Source: Candidatus Poseidoniales archaeon
GTDB lineage: Archaea; Thermoplasmatota; Poseidoniia; Poseidoniales; Thalassarchaeaceae
NCBI GenBank assembly: GCA_012960975.1
Contig: DUAE01000049.1
Location: forward strand, 1-61,190
Reading direction: 5' to 3'
Length of the DNA stretch: 61,190 nt
The notes under the pieces are model-generated. The model saw only the letters and a program-made list of their open reading frames with translations. It had not been told where the DNA came from and did no database searches. This document shows, piece by piece, positions 1 to 11,770 of this stretch; position 1 is the stretch's first letter, and every line of letters starts with the position of its first letter. The translations under genes and the position numbers were made by a program.

Positions 1-2540
<2,540 letters not shown>

Positions 2541-2781
2541 ATTTCTACATACCCACTTCTGGAATAATTTAATATTATTCTTTTTCTAAACACAGGGACT
2601 CTTTGTGAGTCCTCTGGTGTCCAGGCATATCAATTCCTGGTGTCTCAGACCACTCCGTCTCCCCGCAGGGCGGAGCGGTCTCAACCACTAACCCTGATAC
2701 GTGACAGTACCAAGGCGCACTAAATGCAAGTCGCCGACCGACCTTTGGTATATGAATTAGAGGGTTTGAGCCGCCCGAAGA
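2541..2781 (-). promoter_or_regulatory. Transcribed leader of the 23S precursor with several hairpins
   Basis: Between the predicted promoter and the mature 23S start, the minus-strand transcript can form at least three local hairpins. The first is at 2648-2680, a 10-bp stem with one G-U pair. The second is at 2621-2640, CCAGG/CCTGG with a 10-nt loop. The third is at 2596-2612, GGACTC/GAGTCC with a 5-nt loop. A 69-codon ORF overlaps here but resembles no protein. The region is best read as pre-rRNA leader. Half of the long processing stem (bulge-helix-bulge) should lie here, but its partner is outside the window. An AT-rich block at 2560-2580 could be a second promoter closer to the gene. Confidence 0.6.
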
Positions 2782-2802
2782 CAAAGGTGAATGGCGAGCA
2801 AT

Positions 2803-2810
2803 AATATAAC
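2803..2810 (-). promoter_or_regulatory. TATA-like promoter element for 23S rRNA
   Basis: On the minus strand the element reads TTATATTA within AGTTATATTATTGCTCGCC. With the usual archaeal spacing of about 25 nt, transcription would start near 2781, just ahead of the hairpin-rich leader. The assignment rests on sequence and position only. Confidence 0.5.
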
Positions 2811-3027
2811 TGAAAACAGTCCACTGAAGAGTTGTTTATCAAAAAAATTCCGACCCGATTTTGTTAATCACCAAAGCGTTCCGGAGACCTCGGCAATTAT
2901 CGGGATATCCTTTAGAATCGATACTCAATATGATCACATCATTTTTGCTGAAAATGTCTAGAAGAATCCTTTAATTTCACTTGGAAAATTATGGTGTAAT
3001 TACACCATTAAACATGAGAGTTTTATC
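2811..3027. other. Non-coding gap between the transporter and the 23S promoter
   Basis: No convincing ORF or RNA gene is seen here. The only clear structure is the palindrome at 2991-3008. The rest is AT-rich sequence that may hold the 3' end of the transporter mRNA and upstream elements of the 23S promoter. Confidence 0.5.
2991..3008. repeat. Perfect 18-bp palindrome downstream of the transporter
   Basis: ATGGTGTAATTACACCAT is fully self-complementary. It lies about 20 bp past the stop codon of the NhaD/ArsB-like gene and about 180 bp upstream of the 23S promoter. It could act as a transcript-end hairpin, although no T-run follows it, or as an operator for a dimeric repressor. Both roles are inferred. 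Confidence 0.6.
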
Positions 3028-4515
3028 CTAAACAGAACTGTAAATCATTCCGTGGAAAATAATCATGAAAATGGAGGCCACAACACATGTGATAATCATC
3101 ACAGGGAAGCCTACACGCATCCATTCCTTGGTGGTGATTGGGTTAGGCCCACGTTCGCTGATGGATACAGTCATGACGTTGGCACTCGAACCGATTGGAG
3201 TTGCGTTTCCACCGAATCCTGCCCCCATTGCAAGTGCCCAGAAGAGTGGGGCTAAATCGATAGAAGGATCCGCCTCGCCAATTCCGATGATGACTGGAAT
3301 CATAGCCGCAGTGAAGGGAATATTGTCTACAACCGCACTGGCGATGGCAGAGACCCAAATGATGGCAACGGCCAACATGATTTCATTGGATCCGAAATTG
3401 CGGAAAATCCAATTTGCAAGCATTTCAAGATAACCAACGTTGCCCATGGCACCAACCAAAATGAACAGTCCCACAAAGAACAGTAATGCATGCCATTCTA
3501 CCTTTTCCATCACTGAATGCATCAAACCGTGCCGCATCTCGTGATCTTCGGGGCGTGCTGCAACCAGAGCGAAGCCTGCACCAGCAAGAGCGATGGCATG
3601 AATCTCGACATGGAGATGCAGGAACTCGGTCAGTGAGAACATCACCACTGTTGCTCCAAGAATTGCAATTGTACTCTTCAACAACCCCATATCATCAATG
3701 GCATCCCACTCATCTTCCTCAAGAATCGCTTCAACATATGCTGGTTTTGATTCCCGCCATTCACGGTAGTACCAACGCATATATCCCAGAGTTGCAATCC
3801 ATGCAAAGAAGGTAAGTAAACCCAATCGCAACAAGAAACCATTGAAGCCAAACAAGTCACCGATCTCCATACTTTTTGTTGCACTTGCAATCATGACATT
3901 TGGTGGGTCGCCAACCATGGATGCCACACCACCTGTATCGGAAAGTATCGCTTCAGCCAATAATGGAGGGACTGGGTTAATTTCCAACTTTTGACAAATT
4001 CGCAATGTGACCGGAGCGATAATGATTATCGCGGTTACATTGTCGATGATAAGAGAAATCAAAGTTGTGAATGTGCCAAGATAAACCACCAATTTCCAAG
4101 GATCCCCCCCTGACAATTTGGCTGCCTTAACGGAGACATACTCAAAGAATCCTGACATTTCAAGAAGAGCGGCGAAAATCATCATTCCGAGTAACAAACC
4201 AATGACGTCGAAATGAATCCAACTGAGCATTAACGATTCTAGCGACTCGTGGCAGATGTCAACAGTACCATCTCCACCGAAAAGCGCGAATACGTGCCCA
4301 CCTTCTCCGTTAGCAACAGATTCACACAAGTTGAATACACTCATCGTCAGCCCCAAGAAAAGCAAGCAAACACAGCCAAACCATGCAGCGATAGTGCGAT
4401 GAATAGATTCAGATAAAATAAACACAAAAGACAAGGTGAATACTATCAAAACTGCCAGCGGGCCTGTAATCATAGCACGGCCAGCAACATTCCGTCTAAA
4501 TATGTGTTCACGCAT
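3028..4515 (-). CDS. ArsB/NhaD-superfamily ion transporter (probable Na+/H+ antiporter)
   Basis: This is a 495-residue polytopic membrane protein with roughly 11-12 hydrophobic segments, the usual size for the ArsB/NhaD/P-protein superfamily. Family-like signatures are visible: GGVASMVGDPPNVMIAS near residues 200-220, DNVTAIIIIAPVT before it, DNIPFTAAMIPVI in the second half, and GGNATPIGSSANVM near the C-terminus. The two halves thus carry the paired inverted-repeat motifs. The likely role is Na+/H+ exchange. Arsenite or dicarboxylate transport cannot be excluded, because motifs do not separate the subfamilies reliably. The ATG at 4515 follows a duplicated T-rich terminator after yhbY, so the gene probably has its own transcript. 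The N-terminus is cytosolic and Arg-rich, with no cleavable signal. Confidence 0.85.
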   Translation of the reverse strand: MREHIFRRNVAGRAMITGPLAVLIVFTLSFVFILSESIHRTIAAWFGCVCLLFLGLTMSVFNLCESVANGEGGHVFALFGGDGTVDICHESLESLMLSWIHFDVIGLLLGMMIFAALLEMSGFFEYVSVKAAKLSGGDPWKLVVYLGTFTTLISLIIDNVTAIIIIAPVTLRICQKLEINPVPPLLAEAILSDTGGVASMVGDPPNVMIASATKSMEIGDLFGFNGFLLRLGLLTFFAWIATLGYMRWYYREWRESKPAYVEAILEEDEWDAIDDMGLLKSTIAILGATVVMFSLTEFLHLHVEIHAIALAGAGFALVAARPEDHEMRHGLMHSVMEKVEWHALLFFVGLFILVGAMGNVGYLEMLANWIFRNFGSNEIMLAVAIIWVSAIASAVVDNIPFTAAMIPVIIGIGEADPSIDLAPLFWALAMGAGFGGNATPIGSSANVMTVSISERGPNPITTKEWMRVGFPVMIITCVVASIFMIIFHGMIYSSV

Positions 4516-4522
4516 AGATAAT

Positions 4523-4558
4523 TAGAATTGAGAAAAAAAATAGAATTGAGAAAAAAAA
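4523..4558 (-). terminator. Tandemly duplicated T-tract terminator after yhbY
   Basis: An 18-bp unit (tagaattgagaaaaaaaa on the plus strand) is repeated exactly, at 4523-4540 and 4541-4558. On the minus strand this gives two T8-T9 runs just after the yhbY stop. AATTGAG at 4544-4550 also pairs with CTCAATT at 4561-4567 across the yhbY stop codon. Oligo-T tracts terminate archaeal RNA polymerase, so this probably ends the adk-rnp4-yhbY transcript. Confidence 0.7.
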
Positions 4559-4561
4559 ATC

Positions 4562-4843
4562 TCAATTATTACCAATCCAATATGTTGCAACGTTACCACG
4601 GGAATACACTATAATTGAGTCGGAATTTTTTGCGAGATGGTCAAACAGGTTTTTTCTTTCTTCGGAACCTTCAACAATACCACGATTTAACTTCACCTTC
4701 ACCAATCTCCGCTTTGCTAATTGGCTACAAAGTTCTTCGATAACCGCCTCATTTAAACCACTTCGGCCAACCCTGACTGTTACCTCAAGGTCACGATTAC
4801 TAGCAGCACGTTTGATTGAAAGTGGCACATCTGTCATTATCAT
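4562..4843 (-). CDS. YhbY/CRM-domain RNA-binding protein
   Basis: A 93-residue protein consisting of one CRS1/YhbY (CRM) domain. Characteristic stretches are VGRSGLNEAVIEELCSQL (helix with a GxxGL-like turn), KRRLVKVKLNRG, and a C-terminal strand IIVYSRGNVATYWI. Such proteins bind structured RNA and associate with pre-50S ribosomes. In archaea they often sit next to an RNase P protein gene, as here. The ATG at 4843 overlaps the rnp4 stop (ATGA), which indicates translational coupling. A second ATG six bases in (MTDVPL) is an alternative start. Confidence 0.85.
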   Translation of the reverse strand: MIMTDVPLSIKRAASNRDLEVTVRVGRSGLNEAVIEELCSQLAKRRLVKVKLNRGIVEGSEERKNLFDHLAKNSDSIIVYSRGNVATYWIGNN

Positions 4844-5172
4844 TTCAACTCCTGATGGAACATCGGCCCACGCTTTTTGATATTAGCGCAGCGGTTACAA
4901 GTTGAAATGATGGACTTATCTCTTATCCTTATTTTCATATTTTTGCCGGGAATTAATATCGATTTACACATTCGACAAATATTTGAATTTGTTTCAGAAT
5001 TTCCTCTTGTACCATGTTTCTTTCCTAACTTAAGTAAATCTCTTGCTGCAACATCACGAATTCTGTTACGAAATACTTTTGGAGAATTGATAATATTGGA
5101 AAGTTGAACAACAGATGTAATCGCTTTATCTTTGCGATTTTCATTCCTCCTCCCACTTCGCTTCCTTACCAT
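4840..5172 (-). CDS. Ribonuclease P protein component 4 (Rpr2/Rpp21 family)
   Basis: A 110-residue basic protein. It has the Rpr2-type zinc ribbon CRMC (about residues 67-70) paired with CNRC (about 92-95), separated by a basic stretch. An N-terminal helical region contains ARDLLKLGKKHGTRG, which fits the family's ARxLxKKHG-like consensus. It is a protein subunit of archaeal RNase P, which trims the 5' leaders of pre-tRNAs, and it pairs with Rnp1 (Rpp29). It lies between adk and yhbY with a 9-bp gap and a 4-bp overlap, so the three form an operon. The length is normal for the family. Confidence 0.87.
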   Translation of the reverse strand: MVRKRSGRRNENRKDKAITSVVQLSNIINSPKVFRNRIRDVAARDLLKLGKKHGTRGNSETNSNICRMCKSILIPGKNMKIRIRDKSIISTCNRCANIKKRGPMFHQELK

Positions 5173-5181
5173 AATATCTCC

Positions 5182-5814
5182 TCAAGTTGATAATTTGGAG
5201 GCGATGTCGTTACCTACATCAGCGATGGAACGAGTACCATCGACGCGACTCAATAACCCTCGCTCATCATACCAGTCTGCCAATGGAGCAGTCTGAACAT
5301 GGTATGCAGCCAAACGATTTCGGACAGTTGACTCATTGTCATCTTTTCTCTGAATTAATCGAGATTGGATTTTATTAGAAGCTGGTTTGAATTTAATATG
5401 GTAAATGTCTCCTGTTTCTGGATCCATCCTACGACCGACAATTCTCTCAACGATTTCATCATCGGGAACTTCGATAGATATTACATTTGATACCTTTGCA
5501 ACATTTTCTAAAGATTCAGCTTGAGCAATAGTTCGGGGATAACCATCAAAAAGAACGCCTCTAACTGCATCATCTGCTTCTAATCGTTCGGCAATTAAAC
5601 CTATGATTACTTCATCAGGGACTAATTCACCCACATCCATGAACCCCTTTGCAGACATACCTAAATCAGTACCTGCTACAACTGCTGCACGAAGAATATC
5701 ACCAGTTGACACAGCAGGTTTTCCTGTGAGTTTTACAATTCTTCCTGCCTGTGTTCCTTTCCCCGCCCCAGGAGGTCCGAACAATACAATTGACCCGTCG
5801 ATAGAACCATCCAT
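5182..5814 (-). CDS. adk: Adenylate kinase
   Basis: The protein has 210 residues when started at the ATG at 5814; a TTG one codon upstream is the alternative. It carries the P-loop GPPGAGKGTQ near residues 10-19, the AMP-binding STGDILRAAV, the DGYPRT motif near residue 90, and the VGRRMDPETGDIYH lid segment followed by QRKDDNESTVRNRL. This is the long-lid bacterial/eukaryotic-type adenylate kinase (AMP + ATP = 2 ADP), not the short trimeric AdkA of methanogens. The lid has no zinc-binding cysteines. It is probably the first gene of the adk-rnp4-yhbY operon. Confidence 0.95.
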   Translation of the reverse strand: MDGSIDGSIVLFGPPGAGKGTQAGRIVKLTGKPAVSTGDILRAAVVAGTDLGMSAKGFMDVGELVPDEVIIGLIAERLEADDAVRGVLFDGYPRTIAQAESLENVAKVSNVISIEVPDDEIVERIVGRRMDPETGDIYHIKFKPASNKIQSRLIQRKDDNESTVRNRLAAYHVQTAPLADWYDERGLLSRVDGTRSIADVGNDIASKLST

Positions 5815-5860
5815 CAATCGGCACGATTAAGGCTTTACTGATAAGTCAAACCCAAAAGGC

Positions 5861-8800
5861 CTAGGGTTGGTTTTGTTCCCACCAAAGATGCCCATAAGCA
5901 ACCCATTGCTCCATAGTCCATCCTTCTGGCAATCCACTCAATGGAAGTGGAGCAATTCCCTCTTGAGTAATTGGGGCACCACTACCAGGCAAAGAAGCAG
6001 ACAATGCGGCTTGTACTTCAGATTCACTCACACCGCCTGTAACAACATCACCTGAACGAGAAGTATCTAGAGCTGCAGTACGCCTTTCTAAGGTTGTACC
6101 AGATATAAGAGCTGAGCCTTTTGGAATTAATTCTTCGTCTGAAGAAATAAAATCATTCGAAGAACGACGCAGGTTAATACCGCCAAGAATCAGCCCGATT
6201 AGAGCGAAAACAAATATTAGAGCAGATGTCCACCTGGGAAGGCCGAGACTGACAAATATACAGCTGAGGCCACTGCACTGCTCGCCTCTTGAACGGCTCA
6301 CCTCTAGTTCGAGGTTTGCGTCTGTAGTCCACTCACTTAATTCATCATTTGTTGAGTTAGTAAAAATTGTAACAGAAGTCAATCCCAATGCGGCTTTTGA
6401 ATCAGGGCTAATAGTTACTGTAACCATAACCGATTCGCCTGCTGCAAGGTCATCAAAATTGGAATTTCCTAACACTATTTTCCATCCCTCAGGCGTAATA
6501 AATCCTAATTTCAAAGAGGTTGGGACATTTCCTATATTTGATACATTTATGGAAAATTCTTTAGTCGTACCAAGATTAATCTCTTCCAAATTAATTTCAT
6601 TAACACTCAAACTCAACCATATCGAAGGCACTACATTTACACCCATTTCAATAGTGTAAATTTCTATCTCCCCGGATGGAGTTTGTGCTTCGATAATCAC
6701 AGAAACCTCTTCGTCAAGCATGCCAACAGGCAGGTTTCCAGGAAGATTTAGTCCAACTGATATCGTTGCATGGCGATTCATATCCATTTCAAAATTCTTA
6801 CCAGAGAGGAATCCACCTGACCACCCTGCAGCTAAACTCCCCATCGTCAGAGATATCGACAATGGTACATTCCCAATGTTCTGTAAATTTATTCCAGTCA
6901 CACTTGATAATCCGAGTGCAACGTCTAAGACATCTGGATTCTCAATGTCTAACAGAGCTAATTCTTGAACGATTAATTTTGTACCATTAGTTATGGTTGG
7001 TCCATCTTCAAGAGTAGTTCGGATAGTAATGACATTCGACACCCCCATTGTCGCACTCAGGGGAACAATGGTATTGATGAATATGGATTTTGTGCCTCCA
7101 GCAGGAATACTAATAGTGAGGTCTTCCCCAATTACCTCAGTAGAACCTTGAACTAGTTGTATCGGCCAGTTATTTTGCGAAGATGCCGCAGACACTGTAA
7201 ATTGGAGAGGCACGTTACCTAGATTTGATACAAATAATTCGGTTGAAACTGCTTCATCGTTCAACACTGGTCGAGGGGCAGCTAAAGCCATCGCACCTAG
7301 TGCAACACCTTCATCGTAAATATCGGTGATGAAATCATGATTTTCGAATACTACGACGGTTGCATTCTCTACGGTGGTTAAGGTTGGATCGTTTACCGAT
7401 TCCGTTGTACAAGTAACCAATTCAGTAAAGCCAGCCAATGGTAGGCCAACGACATCATTTGGCACTTTAATTTTAATTGGAAGAGGTAAGAATTGAAGTC
7501 TAGCTAATGGCTCAATTGTCAGCACAGATGATTGACTGCTTCCCAAAAAACTTATCCAATGATTTTCTGTTTCACATGAAACCGTATATTGTGTTGGACC
7601 ATTTCCGGTATTCCTAATCGATAAGGAAAATATTGCAAAATCACCCGGTTGAGCGCCGAGATTATCTGTACCCGCAACCACTGTAAATAGACCCTCCACC
7701 CTCTCAACTTCAGTAGTTAACTCAATAGAGTGCGAGATGGTAGGGGCGTTTTTATCCCAGAGATATAATTGTGAAACAAATGTCCCGGGTAACGCATACT
7801 GAGGACCAGCAGGATTACTGAAATCAGCGTCGATATCAGAAAAATTCAGAGAGATGATTACACGGTCACCTACATCCCCTAATGGAGCAAGTGTCCATGG
7901 CCCCGACTCATTGAAAAGTTTCCACCATTCGTCTTGCGGTTGGTGTAATAATCCTCCATCACCGACCAATTGAATTGGGGATGCTGAAATATCGACGGTT
8001 ACTTCAGATGTCCCCTCATTCTTCAATTCTAATTCAAAAATCACATGGCTTGCAGAACTTGGATTTAATGTCCGATGTTTTGCTAAAATCAATTCCGCTG
8101 CATTAGATGGCACATTGCCGTTTTCCATCAATGGAGTTAATCTGACACCAATTTGGGAAACATATACATCAAATTGAATAATATTATTGTTGATTCCGTT
8201 CAACTCATCATTAAGTTCAGTAACCTCAAAGTTTGAATCTAATCTAAATTCAAGTGTATGAACCCCGGTGGTTGAAAATGAATGAGGGAATGATAGTGAA
8301 TCTAGAGAGCCACCCCCTAGAGATGATTTTTGCTGAGTCAGCAAGATTAATCCTGTCGTCAAATCTTCAACTTCTATTGAATATGTACCAGTTGCTCCCG
8401 CCGCTTGGTTCCTCCATGCTGTTTCGATGAGGAAAGTATCACCTTGAAGGGGGCTTAGAACCGAAGTCGATAATGACCCTGTGAAAGTCGACAAATCTGC
8501 TGAAACTGTCTCTGTAATCATCCCACTCAAAACAAGAGCAAATCCTTGTTGAGAACCGCCGGCATGACCTATTTCAACCGACCAATTTCCGACAACTCCA
8601 TTTTCAATTCGAACTCGTTCAACATTGTTCAACCTGTCTGCACTGCCAGAAGTTGTGCTAAATCCATTGATGAAAGAATTGCCATAGTAAACAGAACCAT
8701 CAGGTGCTGTAACAATAAGATCCAAATCGTTAACCAATCGAGTACTGCTTTGATTTCCAGTCGCTGAACCCTCAGCATCATTCCAAACTATAGTAAAGTC

Positions 8801-10654
8801 AAGAGGATTGGTGCCGTCACCTGAATTCTCAATTGTGTAGATGAAACTATGACCAGGTAATAATTCCCTTGAATCATCGAAAATAATATCTAAATTTTGG
8901 CCACTATGTTGTGGATAAAGAGAATTAGATAAGTCGATTTGCCCCCATCCTTCCATAGCATTCGGGATATTTACGGATCCAATATCTTCCGCGCCGTTGA
9001 TTAATATCGCCTTCACTAAATCTGAACGAGGCTCACTAATTGATTCAACATCTCGAAGATATTGGCGAACCATCGTGGCACCACCTGCAACGACTGCTGT
9101 AGCCATCGATGAACCATTCATGGTTGTATAAAGTGGCGTAACACTATTCAAGTGAGTCTCTCCAGTACAATTTAGTCCGGAGATAAATTGAGCTTCTTCA
9201 GCTCTCGCGGAACATATCATCACTCCAGGTGCGACTAAATCTGGTTTGATACGCCCATCTAATGTAGTCCCTTTGGAAGAGAAAGATGCCACCGCCCCAA
9301 TCGCTTCTGTACCATATGATCCAGTAGTCGATGCGCCAACTGTAATCACATTTTTTGCAGTTCCCGGTGGTGTGATACTTTGGTATCCATTATCTCCTAA
9401 TTCACCAGCGGAGAATAGAACAATGAATCTGGGATAATCTACTAAGAAAGAGTCTGCTGAACGAGAATCAGAACTATATTCACCTACCAGATTTTCGTTA
9501 CCCCAACTATTTGTTTGGATGCGTGCATTCTGTTGCCAAGAATGAGAAAACATGTCGTAAAGAGAACCCCATCGAGCAAGAATTCCAGATGAATCTGCCT
9601 CCAATTGATAGAAATGAAAAGATGCTGCAGGGACAACCCCTGTAGTTAGAGCAGCCCCTGAGCCATCTCCCAGCAAGGTTGCTGTAACGTGAGTCCCATG
9701 GCCACTATTTCGATCTTGATGAGAATTATCAGGGCCGAATTGATTGTATATCGCTCGGACTCTGCCAGAAAAATCTCCATGATCTGCATCTAATCCTGTA
9801 TCTGAAATAGCCAATACCTCACCACTTCCATTTAATGTCATATCAGACAAACTTAGTGCGGAATCAATTCCTGCGATAGAGCGTGCATTATTATTGTGAA
9901 TAACCAATACCGAAGCAGAATCTATGGAAAGAATTCTTCCGTCCATTGCAAGAATAGGAAGCCAAGCGGCATCGACCGAATTAATCTGACATAAATGGAA
10001 ATCACAAACACTTCGGTACACAGTGCTATCTGCAACTATTTTCAGGTCTGCTTCCAGTTCACTTATTTCGATTGCAGACAAATCTGAAGCAGGAGTGATA
10101 TCCAAATCAATGATTATACCCGAACGGCCGGCTAATTCACTAAGCTCATTTGATACTCGCCAAGCGATTGGTAACTCACCAGCCCATCTAACCGAATTCG
10201 ATTCCTGCAAAATCTTCATCGAAGAGCTGAGGTGCTCAACTGGTAATCGCACCACTAGAGCTGAATCGGGGATTATGTCTAATACACTGAATCCATTCAA
10301 ATCTAATAAATCATACAAATCAGTCATATCAGCATCATTCGATTGAACGACAACCATTCCAGTTCGTAAGATTGCAGAGGGATCGAATAAATTTTCAGGA
10401 CCTAATGGTATTGGGTCGGAAAGTGGATCAAAAGATCCGAATGGTGAATGAATCAATCTTGAGATCTCCCGAAGATCATATGTCGAGTCGACAACATCGG
10501 TAAATTGACTCATTTGAGAAGTAGGAGAAAGCGTTTGAGGGTTTGTGTCAATATTCAATTCTGAATCAGAAACCGAAGCTGCAGAAAGGACGCTACCCCA
10601 AGTCGAGAATAGGAGAATAAACAGAATTGGTAGTACTGACCTCCCTCCGAGCAT
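5861..10654 (-). CDS. Large subtilisin-like (S8) surface protease with beta-domain stalk and C-terminal anchor
   Basis: 1597 residues. An N-terminal signal peptide (hydrophobic residues 7-24) is followed by a propeptide-like region. The S8 catalytic domain has Asp285 (SDTGLD), His322 (GHGTHV), an oxyanion-type Asn in TNSWG, and Ser516 (NGSSMATA). After it comes a beta-barrel domain rich in NDLDLIVTAPDGSVYYGN and WSVEIGHAG, as in KP-43-like proteases. Several CARDB/Ig-like repeats marked by NxGNxPxxF strings follow. There is one transmembrane segment near residues 1473-1497, then a cytosolic tail ending in a WTMEQW module. The likely role is a cell-surface protease anchored by its C-terminus with the catalytic domain outward. 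All triad residues are present, so it should be active. It is flanked by adk and gap and appears monocistronic. The ATG at 10654 gives a good signal peptide. Confidence 0.9.
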   Translation of the reverse strand: MLGGRSVLPILFILLFSTWGSVLSAASVSDSELNIDTNPQTLSPTSQMSQFTDVVDSTYDLREISRLIHSPFGSFDPLSDPIPLGPENLFDPSAILRTGMVVVQSNDADMTDLYDLLDLNGFSVLDIIPDSALVVRLPVEHLSSSMKILQESNSVRWAGELPIAWRVSNELSELAGRSGIIIDLDITPASDLSAIEISELEADLKIVADSTVYRSVCDFHLCQINSVDAAWLPILAMDGRILSIDSASVLVIHNNNARSIAGIDSALSLSDMTLNGSGEVLAISDTGLDADHGDFSGRVRAIYNQFGPDNSHQDRNSGHGTHVTATLLGDGSGAALTTGVVPAASFHFYQLEADSSGILARWGSLYDMFSHSWQQNARIQTNSWGNENLVGEYSSDSRSADSFLVDYPRFIVLFSAGELGDNGYQSITPPGTAKNVITVGASTTGSYGTEAIGAVASFSSKGTTLDGRIKPDLVAPGVMICSARAEEAQFISGLNCTGETHLNSVTPLYTTMNGSSMATAVVAGGATMVRQYLRDVESISEPRSDLVKAILINGAEDIGSVNIPNAMEGWGQIDLSNSLYPQHSGQNLDIIFDDSRELLPGHSFIYTIENSGDGTNPLDFTIVWNDAEGSATGNQSSTRLVNDLDLIVTAPDGSVYYGNSFINGFSTTSGSADRLNNVERVRIENGVVGNWSVEIGHAGGSQQGFALVLSGMITETVSADLSTFTGSLSTSVLSPLQGDTFLIETAWRNQAAGATGTYSIEVEDLTTGLILLTQQKSSLGGGSLDSLSFPHSFSTTGVHTLEFRLDSNFEVTELNDELNGINNNIIQFDVYVSQIGVRLTPLMENGNVPSNAAELILAKHRTLNPSSASHVIFELELKNEGTSEVTVDISASPIQLVGDGGLLHQPQDEWWKLFNESGPWTLAPLGDVGDRVIISLNFSDIDADFSNPAGPQYALPGTFVSQLYLWDKNAPTISHSIELTTEVERVEGLFTVVAGTDNLGAQPGDFAIFSLSIRNTGNGPTQYTVSCETENHWISFLGSSQSSVLTIEPLARLQFLPLPIKIKVPNDVVGLPLAGFTELVTCTTESVNDPTLTTVENATVVVFENHDFITDIYDEGVALGAMALAAPRPVLNDEAVSTELFVSNLGNVPLQFTVSAASSQNNWPIQLVQGSTEVIGEDLTISIPAGGTKSIFINTIVPLSATMGVSNVITIRTTLEDGPTITNGTKLIVQELALLDIENPDVLDVALGLSSVTGINLQNIGNVPLSISLTMGSLAAGWSGGFLSGKNFEMDMNRHATISVGLNLPGNLPVGMLDEEVSVIIEAQTPSGEIEIYTIEMGVNVVPSIWLSLSVNEINLEEINLGTTKEFSINVSNIGNVPTSLKLGFITPEGWKIVLGNSNFDDLAAGESVMVTVTISPDSKAALGLTSVTIFTNSTNDELSEWTTDANLELEVSRSRGEQCSGLSCIFVSLGLPRWTSALIFVFALIGLILGGINLRRSSNDFISSDEELIPKGSALISGTTLERRTAALDTSRSGDVVTGGVSESEVQAALSASLPGSGAPITQEGIAPLPLSGLPEGWTMEQWVAYGHLWWEQNQP

Positions 10655-10729
10655 GGCTTAGCCGACCATCAGGGGTTTTTGACTATTGATACTAGATGGT
10701 TGGTAGAATATCACACCTCGCAGAGGTGT

Positions 10730-11770
10730 TCAAAGGCCGTAATACGCATCAATTGCTGCATCTGTCTTAGCCACACTAGCCCGCCAATCGGTTTCGGTTC
10801 CCATCAGAGCACGGATGCAATCGACGTTTTCAGGTATCACATCACTTTCTTGGTGGATAGCTTGGAAATAATACAATCTATCGCCGACTAATTTTACTCC
10901 ATCTTCCCAAACGAAAATTTCATGTAAATCGCCCCATTTCCTACCTATATCTCTGGCCATTTCCATAACTTCAGCAGTGGTTGGTATACCATCGTCTTTT
11001 CCATCCATAACAATCACACGTGGAGAATTTTTCCACATTTCGATTATCCCATCAGTAGTCAGACCGTGCCCCACTGGTAAATCTGCAATAATGGAGTGAA
11101 CATGCATCAGCGTAGTTGGTACAGCTACTGCTAGAGAATTTATTTCAATTTCGGGCTTAACTGTATTTAGATCAGGCCCATGATGGCTAGGGATTTTGAG
11201 TACTGGTTTAATTGCATTAATAGGACCTTTTGTGGAGTCACCTGGGTCTGCAGCTCGGCGAATCATCGTACATTCAACCGTGAGCGAGCCGCAGCAATCA
11301 TACAACGGAACGAGAGTGCGAGATAGTCCAGTAGTATTGCACGAAACAACTCTGGTGCCGGTGGCGTTCAGATTAGCACTATGGTTTGCACACGAGGTAT
11401 ATGAAAGGCCAGTAAGGGCGTGTTTTTCACCACCTTGGAACATATATTTAACTCCGGCATTTTGGTATTTTTGCAGATTTTCAGCACCCATTTTCCCAGG
11501 AGAGCAATCGACGACGACATCAGTTACAGCGAGCATATCTGAAATACCACCAGAACATTCGTACCCCTGAGTGGCGAATGCGGCAATTTTTTCTTGATCA
11601 TCGAAGGTACAGAATAAAGGAAAACCCTTCTTAACAGCTAAATCACAGCCGAAAGAAGGACCCGTTTTTGTCACTCCGATGATTTCCATATCATCCTGTG
11701 CATCGACTACATCAGCAACACGCTTTCCAATCGTTCCAAATCCATTGATTGCAACTTTAATTTTTCCCAT
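10730..11770 (-). CDS. gap: Type II (archaeal) glyceraldehyde-3-phosphate dehydrogenase
   Basis: 346 residues from the ATG at 11770; an in-frame GTG two codons upstream is less likely. The Rossmann motif INGFGTIGKRV is at the N-terminus. The catalytic cysteine lies in SCNTTGLSR near residue 140. The PSHHGPDLNT and HVHSI segments are typical of archaeal GAPDH. The enzyme interconverts glyceraldehyde-3-phosphate and 1,3-bisphosphoglycerate with NAD(P)+. In archaea the phosphorylating enzyme often works mainly toward gluconeogenesis. The gene is divergent from the GXGXG-domain gene, and the 144-bp gap between them holds TATA-like elements for both directions. Confidence 0.95.
   Translation of the reverse strand: MGKIKVAINGFGTIGKRVADVVDAQDDMEIIGVTKTGPSFGCDLAVKKGFPLFCTFDDQEKIAAFATQGYECSGGISDMLAVTDVVVDCSPGKMGAENLQKYQNAGVKYMFQGGEKHALTGLSYTSCANHSANLNATGTRVVSCNTTGLSRTLVPLYDCCGSLTVECTMIRRAADPGDSTKGPINAIKPVLKIPSHHGPDLNTVKPEIEINSLAVAVPTTLMHVHSIIADLPVGHGLTTDGIIEMWKNSPRVIVMDGKDDGIPTTAEVMEMARDIGRKWGDLHEIFVWEDGVKLVGDRLYYFQAIHQESDVIPENVDCIRALMGTETDWRASVAKTDAAIDAYYGL

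Noticed and set aside
2575-2784. 69-codon ORF between 23S rRNA and its promoter
   Set aside because: It coincides with the hairpin-rich rRNA leader. The product is Pro/Cys/Trp-rich with no protein-like pattern.
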